The position numbers and the translations under genes are program-made. DNA of 64,000 bases, from the NCBI RefSeq assembly GCF_004137345.1, contig NZ_SDWV01000021.1:23921-87920 (forward strand). Reading direction: 5' to 3'. A model generated the notes under the pieces. The model was given only the letters and a program-made list of their open reading frames with translations. It was not told the origin of the DNA and did no database searches. The stretch is from Nocardioides zhouii (lineage in GTDB: Bacteria > Actinomycetota > Actinomycetes > Propionibacteriales > Nocardioidaceae). Positions 8,858 through 18,180 of this stretch are shown piece after piece (positions within the stretch are counted from its first letter, which is position 1; every line of letters starts with the position of its first letter).

Positions 8858-9202
8858 ATGCCGCTGTACGCCGCCATCACCTACACCGCCGACGTCGACT
8901 GGACCGCCCCCGAGCAGGCTGACGAGATGGCCGAGTACGGCGCCTTCAGCGCCGGCGCAGCAGCCGTCCTCCGAGGCGGCGCCGCCCTTTACCCGACCTC
9001 CACCGCCACGACCATCCGCCTGTCGGAGAAGGGCGGCGACGTGGTCACCAGCGACGGTCCCTACGTCGAGACCAAGGAGGTCCTCACCGGGTTCTTCCTG
9101 CTGGAGTGCGCCGACCTCGACGAGGCGATCAGCCGGGCCGCGGAGATCCCGGCCGCGTGGAACGGTGCGGTCGAGGTCCGTCCCGTCATCCCGATGGGAT
9201 GA
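8858..9202 (+). CDS. YCII/DGPF-domain protein
   Basis: 114 residues. The family motif appears as SDGPYVETKEVLTGFFLLECADLDEA, with the DGPF-type sequence DGPY. These small ferredoxin-fold proteins are typically encoded next to ECF42 sigma factors, as here: the stop overlaps the start of the sigma gene by ATGA. Their biochemical role is not settled. Confidence 0.88.
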   Translation: MPLYAAITYTADVDWTAPEQADEMAEYGAFSAGAAAVLRGGAALYPTSTATTIRLSEKGGDVVTSDGPYVETKEVLTGFFLLECADLDEAISRAAEIPAAWNGAVEVRPVIPMG

Positions 9203-10473
9203 CCGCTGGCTCCTCGGCCGACCCGGCCGACATCCATCGCGCGCTGGTGGCTCTGGTGCGTACGTCGGGTCGCGACGTGCTGGCCACCCTGACGCGGTGG
9301 ACGGGCGACCTCGCCCTGGCCGAGGACGCCGTGCAGGACGCGACCCTGGTCGCTCTGCAGACGTGGCCGCGCGACGGCGTGCCTGACAACCCCGTCGCTT
9401 GGCTTCGTCTGACCGCCCGGCGCCGGGCCGTCGACCTGCTCCGTCGTGAGATCGCCCGACGCCCGAAGGAGGTGGCAGCCGTGGATCGTCCCGAGCTGAC
9501 CGATGACCTCGGAGAGGAGTGGGACGACGTGTCGCCCTCAGTCGTCGACGACGACCTGCTCCGGCTCGTGTTCACCTGCTGCCACCCCAGCCTGGAGCTC
9601 GACGCACAGGTCGCGCTCGCCCTCCGTACGCTCTGCGGGCTCACCGTCGCCGAAGTGGCTCGAGCGCTCCTCGTCGCCGAGCCGGCCATGGCGAAGCGCC
9701 TGGTGCGCACCCGACAGAAGATCGCGGCCGCGCGCATCCCCTACCGCGTGCCGCCCGACCACGAGCTTCCCGCTCGGTGGGCCGGGGCGCTCGCCACGGT
9801 GCACCTCATGCTCAACGAGGGCCACACCGCGACCTCGGGCGACGACCTGGTGCGGCAAGGGCTGGTCGACGAGGCCATCCGACTCGCACGACTTCTCCAC
9901 CGGCTCCAGCCCGACGACCCCGGCGCCATGGGGCTGCTCGCCCTCGGCCTGCTCTCCGACTCGCGTCGCGACACGCGTACGGGGCCCGACGGCGTCATCC
10001 TCCTGGCCGACCAGGACCGCGACCGCTGGAACCGCGCCCACATCACCGAGGCGGTGTCGCTCCTGGCAGAGGCGTTGCGTCGTACGCCGACGACACCGGA
10101 CCGCTACGTCGTGCAGGCTGCGATCGCCGCGTGCCACGCGCTGGCACCCACCTGGGAGGACACGGACTGGTCTGCGGTGGTGTCGTGGTACGACACCTTG
10201 GTCGGCATCGACCCGTCACCGGTCGTCCGGCTGAACCGCGCTGTCGCCATCGGGGAGCGCGACGGCGCCGACGCTGGTCTGCGCGAGCTCGAAGCCGTCG
10301 CCGGGCTCGACGGGTACGCCCTGCGGCACGCCGCCCGCGCGGCGCTGCTGCGGCGCGTGGGGCGCGACGACGAGGCGGCCGAAGCGGACGCGATCGCCTC
10401 GATGCTTCCCATGAGCGACCCCCAGCGGCGCCTCGTCTCGCCCGACCCTGCCGCTCGACCAGCCAACGGCTAG
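9199..10473 (+). CDS. ECF sigma factor with C-terminal extension, ECF42-like
   Basis: 424 residues, about twice the length of a minimal ECF sigma. Sigma region 2 is at about residues 10-75 (LATLTRWTGDLALAEDAVQD, then NPVAWLRLTARRRAVDLLRR) and region 4 at about 125-180 (LRTLCGLTVAEVARALLVAE, then MAKRLVRTRQKI). The C-terminal half is TPR-like and includes HLMLNEGHTAT and VRLNRAVAIGE, the DUF6596-type extension of this group. There is no anti-sigma gene; in this group the extension is thought to control activity. The start was set at the ATG overlapping the DGPF gene stop. Confidence 0.9.
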   Translation: MTAGSSADPADIHRALVALVRTSGRDVLATLTRWTGDLALAEDAVQDATLVALQTWPRDGVPDNPVAWLRLTARRRAVDLLRREIARRPKEVAAVDRPELTDDLGEEWDDVSPSVVDDDLLRLVFTCCHPSLELDAQVALALRTLCGLTVAEVARALLVAEPAMAKRLVRTRQKIAAARIPYRVPPDHELPARWAGALATVHLMLNEGHTATSGDDLVRQGLVDEAIRLARLLHRLQPDDPGAMGLLALGLLSDSRRDTRTGPDGVILLADQDRDRWNRAHITEAVSLLAEALRRTPTTPDRYVVQAAIAACHALAPTWEDTDWSAVVSWYDTLVGIDPSPVVRLNRAVAIGERDGADAGLRELEAVAGLDGYALRHAARAALLRRVGRDDEAAEADAIASMLPMSDPQRRLVSPDPAARPANG

Positions 10474-10715
10474 CTGCACGGGCACGAACCGTCGAGCGCA
10501 TCGTGCGACGCCGGCTCACGACAGCGCAGTACGTGGACCACGCGCGCCCAGTCCATGGACTGCGAACCCGACGGGAGGACCTGGCCAGTCTCCCAACGCA
10601 GCAGTGTCAACACATCCGTGCCCGCCGCGGCCGCCACTTCGGGGACGGACACGTCGGCACGTTCACGCAGCCGGCGACCCTCACCGGACATGGAGAGGAA
10701 GATCGCATCGCTCAT
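10470..10715 (-). CDS. Small helix-turn-helix protein
   Basis: 81 residues from the ATG at 10715; a GTG at 10769 would add 18. The core (SGEGRRLRERADVSVPEVAAAAGTDVLTLLRWETGQ) fits an XRE-type helix-turn-helix. The C-terminus is Cys-rich (SCPCS). It ends 4 bp inside the end of the convergent sigma-factor gene. No partner gene or target is evident. Confidence 0.6.
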   Translation of the reverse strand: MSDAIFLSMSGEGRRLRERADVSVPEVAAAAGTDVLTLLRWETGQVLPSGSQSMDWARVVHVLRCREPASHDALDGSCPCS

Positions 10716-10964
10716 CAGCACGTGTTCCGGTGTCGCCACATCGGCACAGTACGACCGGGAGGTGAACACGCAAGCCAGTCGTCCGTGGGACTTCTCGGAG
10801 GTCCGTTCAAGCGACGTTGTCGGACTCAGCCGCGGCCCTGACGGGCTCGCGGGTTACGCCCGTGTGAACAGTTGACGTTTCGGTCCGGTGCAGCCCTCGC
10901 CTCCTCCTAGACTTGGGCCTCACGCACGTCATCGTCAGCAGCCCATCCGAAGCGGAGTCCGAGG

Positions 10965-11288
10965 ATGCACCACATCACCTCCTTCGCGGTCGCGGGGGCC
11001 ACGTCGATCGAGGTCGACGGCAGTCTCGACGTCGTGGCGGCGTACGACCTGCGGTGCAGTCTGGACGCAGCGGTCCGGCATGGTGCCCACGTCGTCGGAC
11101 TGGACCTCACCCGGGTGACCGACGCCGACCTCGGCGGTGTCGAAGGCCTGCGGCGGTGCTGTGACGCGGCCGTTGCCGCCGGGGTGGTCCTCACCATGAC
11201 CGGGTGCAGCCGCCCGCTCCGCGCGGACCTCGCCGCCCTCGAGCGCCGGACGCTGCGGGACCGGCGCCGGTCGTACGCCCGCGCCTGA
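10965..11288 (+). CDS. STAS-domain protein
   Basis: 107 residues. Pattern of an anti-sigma-factor antagonist: SIEVDGSLDVVAAYDLRCSL at the N-terminus, then VVGLDLTRVTDADLGGVEGL, which matches the STAS strand-helix containing the DxS/T phosphoacceptor region. The acceptor position reads DADLGG, lacking the usual Ser, so regulation by phosphorylation is doubtful. No anti-sigma kinase is adjacent. Confidence 0.7.
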   Translation: MHHITSFAVAGATSIEVDGSLDVVAAYDLRCSLDAAVRHGAHVVGLDLTRVTDADLGGVEGLRRCCDAAVAAGVVLTMTGCSRPLRADLAALERRTLRDRRRSYARA

Positions 11289-11295
11289 CCGCGAG

Positions 11296-12555
11296 TCAGC
11301 GCTGCGGCAGCAGGCGAGGGTGCACCTGGAGCGGCTGGGCGAGCCGGATCTGGAGGTACTCGTTGACGTCCGCGACGGCGGAGCCGCGCCCACCCGCGGC
11401 CGGGAAGTTGTTGTCGTTCATCACCGCGATGGTCTGCCGATCTAGGATCTCGACGTCCTCGATCGTGAAGTAGGGGAATGTGAACGTGTCGCCGAAGCCG
11501 CCGAGGCGGTGCGGGTTGCTGACGTCCATCAGGTCCACCAGCAGGGTCTTCGCGACGTAGCCGTCGCGGTCCCGGTCCCGCAGGTCGGCCAGGTAGATCC
11601 GCTTGAACACCGCGGCCGCGCCCTGGAGGTTGTCCCGCTCGATCACGAGCGCCTGGTGGTTGTTCACCATGATGAAGTCGCCGAGCGCGTGGGCAGCGGA
11701 CTCCATCCGGTAGCGGAGGAACCCGTCCTCGAAGGAGCCGTCCCGCACGGTGAAGATCCGCAGGTCGGCCGCGAGGCCGGCGGCCTGGTCCTCGGCCACG
11801 GCACCCTCCAGCATCGGGTGCAGCGTGCGGCCGTTGGGCGCGATCGCCATGCCCTCGTACCCCTTGCTGTTGGCGAGGTTGGGGGTGGCGCCCGCGAGCG
11901 TGGGGTTCGAGGGGGACTTCACGCCGGGGGTGGCGATCGGCGGCTCGAGCAGGCGTCCGCGGTCGTCGGTGTGCAGCAGGTAAGGCCCGAACTCCTCGCC
12001 GAACCAGAAGGTCCCGTCCTGGGCGATCTGCATCGATTCCGGGTCGAAGTCCCAGCCGGTGAGGACGCGGTCGGGGGCCGGGCAGGAGTATCCGGCCGGG
12101 AGCTGGGTGGTCGAGGCGCAGCCGCCGTCGCGCCAGATCGGCCACGGGATGTGGCGGGCCGGGTCGCTCAGGTTGAACTCGAGCCCCTCGTACGCGGTCC
12201 TGGCCGTCGCGACGTCGGGCCGGATCCGGTGCACGGCGAGCTCGAAGTCGGCGCTGTTGGCCTTGGCGCCGAACCCGTTGTCGCTCATCACGAGGTAGCT
12301 GCCGTCGGCGTAGGCGTGGGTGGCCGAGAACCCCTGCACCGGCTGGCCGGGGTACGGCGCCGGCACCGCCGCACTGCCCGAGGTCCAGTAGCCGCTCCGC
12401 GCACTGCCCGGGACGTACGTCTCCGTCGGAAGGCTGGCCCAGCCCACGAGCGTCGGTCGCGCCGGATCGACGTCGGCCCGAGGGGTCGCGTGGACGGCGT
12501 TGCCGACGGCGAGAGGGGCGAGGGCGACGGCCGCGAGAATTCCGATCCTGGTCAT
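11296..12555 (-). CDS. Secreted phytase-like esterase family protein
   Basis: 419 residues. A signal peptide (MTRIGILAAVALAPLAVGNA) is followed by a beta-propeller type domain with GFSATHAYADGSYLVMSDNG, WDFDPESMQIAQDGTFWFGEEFGPYLL, then YEGMAIAPNGRTLHPMLEG and FTIEDVEIL. These are the repeat motifs of the Phytase-like (esterase-like activity of phytase) family. Members act outside the cell on phosphate esters or similar substrates, but exact activity is unproven. It is divergent from a secreted metallophosphoesterase. Confidence 0.82.
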   Translation of the reverse strand: MTRIGILAAVALAPLAVGNAVHATPRADVDPARPTLVGWASLPTETYVPGSARSGYWTSGSAAVPAPYPGQPVQGFSATHAYADGSYLVMSDNGFGAKANSADFELAVHRIRPDVATARTAYEGLEFNLSDPARHIPWPIWRDGGCASTTQLPAGYSCPAPDRVLTGWDFDPESMQIAQDGTFWFGEEFGPYLLHTDDRGRLLEPPIATPGVKSPSNPTLAGATPNLANSKGYEGMAIAPNGRTLHPMLEGAVAEDQAAGLAADLRIFTVRDGSFEDGFLRYRMESAAHALGDFIMVNNHQALVIERDNLQGAAAVFKRIYLADLRDRDRDGYVAKTLLVDLMDVSNPHRLGGFGDTFTFPYFTIEDVEILDRQTIAVMNDNNFPAAGGRGSAVADVNEYLQIRLAQPLQVHPRLLPQR

Positions 12556-12697
12556 GCGCACCACCAGATCGGAGGCCCGTGACGTGCGAGTGAACGGCGT
12601 ACGTCGCTCGGAGGAAGTCGCGCGGTCCCGACGGCTCGCGGGTCGTGCGGGTGCCGGATGTCCACGCACCGTTCACGCGCTGAAGGAGGCGGCGGTC

Positions 12698-13756
12698 ATG
12701 TTCCCTGCGAGAGGAAGGACCATGACCATTCTCCGCACCTCGGTCGCGTGCTGCCTGACGGTCGCCGCGACGCTCGCCCTGTCAGGTCCCGCACCGTCGC
12801 TCGCCGCGCCGGGGAAGCCCGATCCCGCACCCATGACGTTCGCCGTGATCGGCGACGTCCCCTACGGCGCCGCCCAGATCGCCGCGTTCCCCGGATGGAT
12901 CGACCGGATCAACGCCCAGCCCGGGCTCGACCTCGCCTTCCACGTCGGCGACATCAAGAACGGCTCCTCGCCGTGCACCGATGCCTACAACCAGATGATC
13001 CGCGAGCAGTTCGACCGCTTCGAGATGCCGCTGCTCTACACCCCCGGCGACAACGAGTGGACCGACTGCCACCGACCGGCGGCCGGCGCGTACGACCCGC
13101 TCGAGCGCCTCGACGCACTGCGGGCCGCGTTCTTCGAGGCACCGGGCCGGACACTGGGCACGCCGGCCATGAAGGTCAGCAGCCAGGCGGCTCTCGGCCT
13201 CCCGGAGAACCAGTCGCTCCGTGCCCGCGGGATCGAGATGGCGACCCTGCACGTCGTCGGCAGCAACAACGACCGCGCTCCCTGGACGGGCCTGGGTCTC
13301 ACGGCGCCGACCGCACCCCAGCTGGCCGAGGAGTCGCACCGGATGGACGCCGTCATCGCGTCCGTCGAGGACACCTTCCGCCGCGCCCGGCAGACCCACG
13401 CGCGAGCGGTCGTGCTCTTCCAGCAGGCCGACATGTTCGACCCGTCCTACCAGCCCGGCTGGGACCTGAGCGCCTTCCAGCCCCTGGTGCAGACGCTGGT
13501 CGACGAGGCGTCGACGTACGACGGCGAGGTCTACCTCTTCGACGGCGACAGCCACGTCAACAACGTCGACCGGCCCCTCTCGGCCGGCTCCCGCTGGCTC
13601 GCGATCCATGGCGTGACCGGCCAGGCCGACGACCTGGTGCGCGTCACCGTCGACGGCGAGGCGAACAACACGAACTTCCTCGAGGTGACCGTCAACCGCC
13701 CCGGCGCCGCCCAGGTCCTGTCGTGGACGCGGGTGCCGTACGCCGACCAGCCCTGA
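12698..13756 (+). CDS. Secreted metallophosphoesterase
   Basis: 352 residues. The start at 12698 is favoured by AAGGAGG 8 nt upstream; an in-frame ATG at 12722 is an alternative. A signal peptide (about residues 9-38) ends in SLAAPG. The calcineurin-like core shows VIGDVPYG (metal-binding D), FHVGDIKNGSSPC (GD), YTPGDNEWTDC (GDN-E variant of GNHD) and LFDGDSHVNN (GDSH variant of GHxH). It probably hydrolyses phosphate esters outside the cell; with the divergent phytase-like gene and the pst operon this suggests phosphate scavenging. Confidence 0.87.
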   Translation: MFPARGRTMTILRTSVACCLTVAATLALSGPAPSLAAPGKPDPAPMTFAVIGDVPYGAAQIAAFPGWIDRINAQPGLDLAFHVGDIKNGSSPCTDAYNQMIREQFDRFEMPLLYTPGDNEWTDCHRPAAGAYDPLERLDALRAAFFEAPGRTLGTPAMKVSSQAALGLPENQSLRARGIEMATLHVVGSNNDRAPWTGLGLTAPTAPQLAEESHRMDAVIASVEDTFRRARQTHARAVVLFQQADMFDPSYQPGWDLSAFQPLVQTLVDEASTYDGEVYLFDGDSHVNNVDRPLSAGSRWLAIHGVTGQADDLVRVTVDGEANNTNFLEVTVNRPGAAQVLSWTRVPYADQP

Positions 13757-13812
13757 GCGTGTTGAGCGCGCCTGGTCCAGCTCGCTCCGCTCGCTGGCAG
13801 GCGCTGCCTCGC

Positions 13813-14030
13813 TGCGCGCCTGTAGGGATTCGAACCCCAAACCTTCTGATCCGTAGCAGCGCGTATCCTTCTTCCGGCGCCCGCTAGCTCCGTCATCTTT
13901 GAGAGCTGCCGGTGGACGTTTCCGCAGGTCACGGGCCTATTCGATGCCTCTTGAGGGCTCGTGCTGGATCGTGCAGCACATGCTTATCAAGCAGGCCTCT
14001 GAAGGGGTTCCTGCAACTGTTTCTGCACCC
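13813..14030. repeat. att-like repeat R1 with tRNA-Arg 3' half
   Basis: The first about 50 bp (13813-13865), read on the minus strand, carry the anticodon arm, variable loop, T arm and acceptor 3' strand of a tRNA-Arg(ACG): CTACGGATCAGAAGG, then GGTTCGAATCCC. The D-arm half is missing. The following about 165 bp match R2 and R4 loosely and end in two adjacent short direct repeats of the type TGCAG(A/G)AAC on the minus strand, like integrase arm sites. It marks the left border of the accessory region, 57 bp after the metallophosphoesterase gene. Confidence 0.7.
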
Positions 14031-14055
14031 ATCCTTCGGCCGCCTCTGCGTCCCC

Positions 14056-14766
14056 TCATTCAGATCGCCCTGACGGCAGGGTTGGCGTGAAGCCCTCGGC
14101 GGCGAGCCACCTGCGGGCCCGCCCCCGTTGCCGGTCGTTGGAGAACGCGTACCACCGCGTCATCAGGTCGGGGCGTTCGGACAGCGTGTCCTTGAAGCGG
14201 CGGAAGGCGCCGCGCCCGGAAATGGCGCGGGCCAGCAGGCCAGCAAACGGCGGGTCGTCGAGGTCGTCGATGAACCGCTCCATGTCCAGGTAGCCCTCGT
14301 GCGAGCCCTCGCAGTGCACCCACAGCCATCGGTCGGGATCGTCGTCGTCCGTCTCACCGACCTCCTCGGCGTACTCGATCGCGGATTGGGGCCACACCTC
14401 GCCGCCGCTTAGCTCGATCCGCCCACCACCCTGGACCGGGTCGCCCTCCAGGACCATCGAGAGATCCTCCAGGTCGACCGGCAACGGGCGCAGCATGGGG
14501 GCTGGTCCTATGCCCTGGGAGGCGTCGAGGGCTTCGGCCAGCTCTCCGTCTCCCGCCCAGCCCCGCTCCCGCAAGGCGGTAGCGCACGCGTGCGCGAGGT
14601 CGGCCGACCCGTCGGCACGGGCGCGGACCGCCGCAAGCAGGCCGTCGCCGATCAGCTGCAATGAGTCAGCGGGCCACGGGTCACGCCCAAGGGCAGTCAC
14701 AAGTTCTGCCTTGTCGCCACGGATCACGATCGACCTCAGGTGAGTCAGGGCCTCACGTTCGTCCAC
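14056..14766 (-). CDS. UPF0158 family protein
   Basis: 236 residues from a GTG. The C-terminal half has the UPF0158 signature: WLWVHCEGSHEGYLDMERFID, then RGAFRRFKDTL and RWYAFSNDRQRGRARRWL. Biochemical function unknown. The N-terminal 100 residues look helical and are not recognised. It lies 12 bp downstream of the next minus-strand gene, so the two are probably cotranscribed. Confidence 0.8.
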   Translation of the reverse strand: MDEREALTHLRSIVIRGDKAELVTALGRDPWPADSLQLIGDGLLAAVRARADGSADLAHACATALRERGWAGDGELAEALDASQGIGPAPMLRPLPVDLEDLSMVLEGDPVQGGGRIELSGGEVWPQSAIEYAEEVGETDDDDPDRWLWVHCEGSHEGYLDMERFIDDLDDPPFAGLLARAISGRGAFRRFKDTLSERPDLMTRWYAFSNDRQRGRARRWLAAEGFTPTLPSGRSE

Positions 14767-14778
14767 GGTGGGTCACCC

Positions 14779-16518
14779 CTACGCCAAAGCCTTGTCGCGG
14801 GACTGCATCAAGCTACGGCGCCGGGCCGACACGAGAAGCCCCGGATCTCCGAGCTCGATTGAGCTGGTCGCATGCCCGGTGGGTACTCCTGCAGCCCGCA
14901 TCAGCGTGCCGGCGCGATCGGACACGGACCCGGTCACTCCGAAGTGCGCGAGCAGGTCTCTCGCAGTCATCTCGGCGGACCACACACCGACGGTCTGGTT
15001 GCCCGTGGTGATCACCCAAGCCACGGCTGCGGCGCCCCGCGCCGGTGAGCCCTTGCGGGCGAATACTTTGGGGTCGGTGCGAGCGGCCCGACCCAGGAAC
15101 CGCCTCATGGCGGTCCGGTGCTCGACGTCGAACAACGCATCCGCACAGCCATCACACTGCTCGAGGATCGCCTCCACAGCGGGCCGAATGTCCTCAGGGA
15201 TGCCTGACCAGTCGAACTCCTCGTCCGGCAACGCCGACTCGTCGAGCGACATCAGGGCGTCCACCCCGCCGACGTCGCGCGCGAGGTGCTCCAACGTCCA
15301 CTCGCTGTCGCTCAGACCCTTGAGACGCTCAGACTCCAGGAGCGCCTCCGCCAGACCCGCGATCGACTTCTGCCGGTCGCTGTGGATCAGGTCCAGGTAC
15401 GCCGGCTCGTACCGGTCGACTGCTGCCAGAGTCTCCTCGGTCAGGTCGGCGCGGATGGCGTTGCGGTCGTGGCAGTAGCGGATGTAGGCCCGGAGCAGGT
15501 CCGGCAGTTTCGCCAGATGCGACGGCTCGGCGATCACCTTGCGGGGAAACCAGTCGGCCAGCAGCATCTCGACCGTCACCGGGCTCCACCGCCACGGATC
15601 CCCGGTCGCGTAGCCGGTACTGAACCACAGCACGCTCTCCAGCAGGTCGCGCTCGTCCACGCGGTCCAGCGCGGCGCCGTATGACGAAACGAAGAACGCG
15701 TCAGCAATCGCGGCCCTCTCCTGCTCCGACAAGTCCCGCCGGTCGGGGGCCACCCCACCGGTGGGCAGCATCCTCAGCATCCATTCGACAACAGGGCGAC
15801 ACATCGGCCAGCTGTCCGACGTCAGCGGGGGATAGAGCGCCGACCCGAAGTCGATCGCCGCCTCGATCACGGCGCGCGCTGTCGCGGGGTCGGTGCGCGT
15901 CAGCGACTGATCCGGCTCGTCGATCAGGGTGCCCATCTTGATCGCCAAGTCCTCAACGGGCTCGGGGACCACGAATGCGTCCTTCACCACCGTCCCCATG
16001 TTGTGGTCGACGTAGACCAACGCCGAGAGCGACTCTCCCGATGGGAGCGTGACCCCGAGCAGGTAGTCGTCGCCGTCCCCCAGCACATGGGTCATGAACC
16101 ACACGTCCGGATCAAGGCGTGCCTGACCGAGGACGTCCAGCCACGCTGGAAGCGGGTGACGGCGTGTCTCCATCTCTCGACCGATCCGGGCTGCCACCAG
16201 TTCATCGGTCATCAGCGCCCTGATCGCGGTCAGCGCGGCGGTCGTCTCGGCGTACGGCGTTCCGATGAACGACTCGACCAGGTCGTCGAGTCCCGGCCGC
16301 CCCTCGCTCCGCGCGAACGGGTCGCGGCTGCGCGGATCGATGACCTCCAGGAACCCACTGACCACCGCAAGGAACTCCAGCGGCTCCCCGGACCGCAACG
16401 CCAAGCGCAGGGTCTGGATCAGCTGCTGGTCCTCTAAGCCATCCGCAGCCCGCGTCGGCCGCGCAATCGGCCGACGTCGCTGCGGCTGGTGCCCGCGGCC
16501 GTGCTTCTTCTTGGGCAT
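14779..16518 (-). CDS. Unknown protein, 579 residues
   Basis: Begins with a basic tail (MPKKKHGRGHQPQRRRP). No catalytic motif is evident. The middle is acidic and helical. The C-terminus (WSAEMTARDLLAHFGVTGSVSDRAGTL) looks like a helix-turn-helix or small helical domain. A SEC-C-like or DUF6398-like relationship is possible but I cannot confirm it. Base composition matches neighbours. Operon partner of the UPF0158 gene. Confidence 0.7.
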   Translation of the reverse strand: MPKKKHGRGHQPQRRRPIARPTRAADGLEDQQLIQTLRLALRSGEPLEFLAVVSGFLEVIDPRSRDPFARSEGRPGLDDLVESFIGTPYAETTAALTAIRALMTDELVAARIGREMETRRHPLPAWLDVLGQARLDPDVWFMTHVLGDGDDYLLGVTLPSGESLSALVYVDHNMGTVVKDAFVVPEPVEDLAIKMGTLIDEPDQSLTRTDPATARAVIEAAIDFGSALYPPLTSDSWPMCRPVVEWMLRMLPTGGVAPDRRDLSEQERAAIADAFFVSSYGAALDRVDERDLLESVLWFSTGYATGDPWRWSPVTVEMLLADWFPRKVIAEPSHLAKLPDLLRAYIRYCHDRNAIRADLTEETLAAVDRYEPAYLDLIHSDRQKSIAGLAEALLESERLKGLSDSEWTLEHLARDVGGVDALMSLDESALPDEEFDWSGIPEDIRPAVEAILEQCDGCADALFDVEHRTAMRRFLGRAARTDPKVFARKGSPARGAAAVAWVITTGNQTVGVWSAEMTARDLLAHFGVTGSVSDRAGTLMRAAGVPTGHATSSIELGDPGLLVSARRRSLMQSRDKALA

Positions 16519-16603
16519 GGCCAGACCCTACGAGACCAAGCCGTTGCACAGAGCGACGCGTCTGAGCGCGATGATGGAGACATGGAGAACCGACCGCTCG
16601 GCG

Positions 16604-17836
16604 TCACTCGTAGGACACCGAGCGGTTGAGAATGGACCGCTTCCAGACCGCATTGCGGGCGGCCTCGCTCATGCCGGCGGCGTCGGACGCGTCAAGCCAC
16701 TGGGTCTCGATCACTGAGACAATTCGGTCGACAACCTCTCGGGCCTCCGGCCGGGAGAGTCCGTAGTCGGCGGCAGCGGACACGCAGACCGAAAACTGGC
16801 TGGCTCGACTTCCGTCACGACCAATCGCCATCGCCTGGGCTGACGTGTCGGTCGAACGAGGCTGTGGGGTGAGGTCGAACGCAGGCGTCAGCTCGAGGGA
16901 TGTCCCGTCCCAGAACGCAGCGTGATTGCGTGCGTGGTCATCGTTGTTCCCGATCGCGATGTTGAAGACCACCCGCTCGAAGAGCCGGCGACCGACGTCC
17001 TGCGGGGCCCGCCCAAGCTCGCGCAGGACGTCGAGCATCTCGGGGTACGACCCGTAGCGCGCACCAAGGAGCGCGTCCAACCCCAGCAGCGTGAGGCCTG
17101 AGACGACGTGGCGGCGCTGGCCGCCGGGCAGGCGGTCGAACCGCTCAAGGAGCAGCACGTCACGGCCCATCGATTGGATCACGCGGGCCTGGGGCACCTC
17201 AATGCCGCAGCGGCGCGCGAGCTCGCCAGCAACGGCTTCCGCCCGGATCCACGGGTGTACGTCAGTGGAGACCGACAGCTTGGCGATGTATTCAGTACCC
17301 GAGTCGCTGATCAGCACCTTCGGGTGCGCACCACCGATGGCCGTTCCATTCATCAGGGCATCACCGATGGCCGGGTTCAGCGGCTCACCGGCAAGAACCT
17401 TCTCGGCCGCGTCGTAGAGCTCATCCAGACTGGCCGTGTCCAGCCGCGGGCGGTACTCCTTGGAACTCTCCTGGAAATCGAGGGCGCCCAGCCGGTTCGA
17501 ACCGGACTCCAGCATGTAGGTCTCGATGCTGAGCTCGGTGTCTCCCGAGCCCAAGCGGTTGCCGATCACCCGCTCGCCCCAGGAGTCGGGAGTTGCGTCC
17601 TTGAGGCAGGCAGCGACCGTCAGCCCGTCCAACGGCTCCTGAACTCCGCGTCGCAACGGCAGCTCGGGGCCATAGAGGCTGATCGCGTGCTCGTTGTTCA
17701 GGTACGACCGTGCGTATGTGAAGTCCAGACGATCCGCACCCACACGGTCGACTGCCCCCGCCACGGCCGGCACCGATTCGCCGGGAAGCCAGGTCCAGAC
17801 GAAGACACGACGTGACCGATACGGGTCAGAAGTCAT
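16604..17836 (-). CDS. hipA: HipA-family serine/threonine kinase toxin
   Basis: 410 residues. All kinase hallmarks of HipA are present: the N-terminal GNRLGSGD region, GGAHPKVLI loop, LLLERFDR, the catalytic IGNNDDHARNHAAF (Asp-His-x-x-Asn, about residue 298) and LTPAFDLTP (metal-binding Asp). It probably phosphorylates a translation factor such as a tRNA synthetase when free of its antitoxin. The start lies 11 bp inside the end of the upstream antitoxin gene. Confidence 0.9.
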   Translation of the reverse strand: MTSDPYRSRRVFVWTWLPGESVPAVAGAVDRVGADRLDFTYARSYLNNEHAISLYGPELPLRRGVQEPLDGLTVAACLKDATPDSWGERVIGNRLGSGDTELSIETYMLESGSNRLGALDFQESSKEYRPRLDTASLDELYDAAEKVLAGEPLNPAIGDALMNGTAIGGAHPKVLISDSGTEYIAKLSVSTDVHPWIRAEAVAGELARRCGIEVPQARVIQSMGRDVLLLERFDRLPGGQRRHVVSGLTLLGLDALLGARYGSYPEMLDVLRELGRAPQDVGRRLFERVVFNIAIGNNDDHARNHAAFWDGTSLELTPAFDLTPQPRSTDTSAQAMAIGRDGSRASQFSVCVSAAADYGLSRPEAREVVDRIVSVIETQWLDASDAAGMSEAARNAVWKRSILNRSVSYE

Positions 17837-18170
17837 CGTCGGGCTCGGCCCTCTTCCTGGGCTTGTCCACGCGAGTTGGCAGCAACGCCAGACGGTCTCG
17901 TCCCTCGCGTCGCAGACGCGCAAGCTCCGCACGGTCTTCAGCACCGAACAGAGGGACTCCCAAGATGTCGGCCGCGTTGAACGCGTTGCCAAGGGAGACT
18001 CTCGGATCCCCCGCCTCGATCGCGGCAACCGTACGGCGGTCCACGCCGATGCGGTCGGCCAACTCGATCGCAGTCCACTTGCGCGTTGCACGTGCGGCCT
18101 TGATCTGCTGCCCAAGCATCGCGGCAGCGTCGGCAGCACCACGACGAGGTGAGACGCGAACTCTGGCCAT
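17826..18170 (-). CDS. hipB: HipB-like antitoxin, XRE helix-turn-helix
   Basis: 114 residues. The XRE domain is at about residues 18-75: LGQQIKAARATRKWTAIELADRIGV, DRRTVAAIEAGDPRVSLGNAFN. The basic C-terminal tail is longer than in E. coli HipB. It overlaps hipA and should both neutralise HipA and repress the operon. Confidence 0.88.
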   Translation of the reverse strand: MARVRVSPRRGAADAAAMLGQQIKAARATRKWTAIELADRIGVDRRTVAAIEAGDPRVSLGNAFNAADILGVPLFGAEDRAELARLRREGRDRLALLPTRVDKPRKRAEPDDDF

Positions 18171-18180
18171 GGGTGATCCT

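Noticed and set aside
13813..13865. Intact tRNA-Arg gene
   Set aside because: Only the anticodon-to-3' half is present at R1, R2 and R4; the D arm and 5' acceptor strand are missing, so these are fragments.
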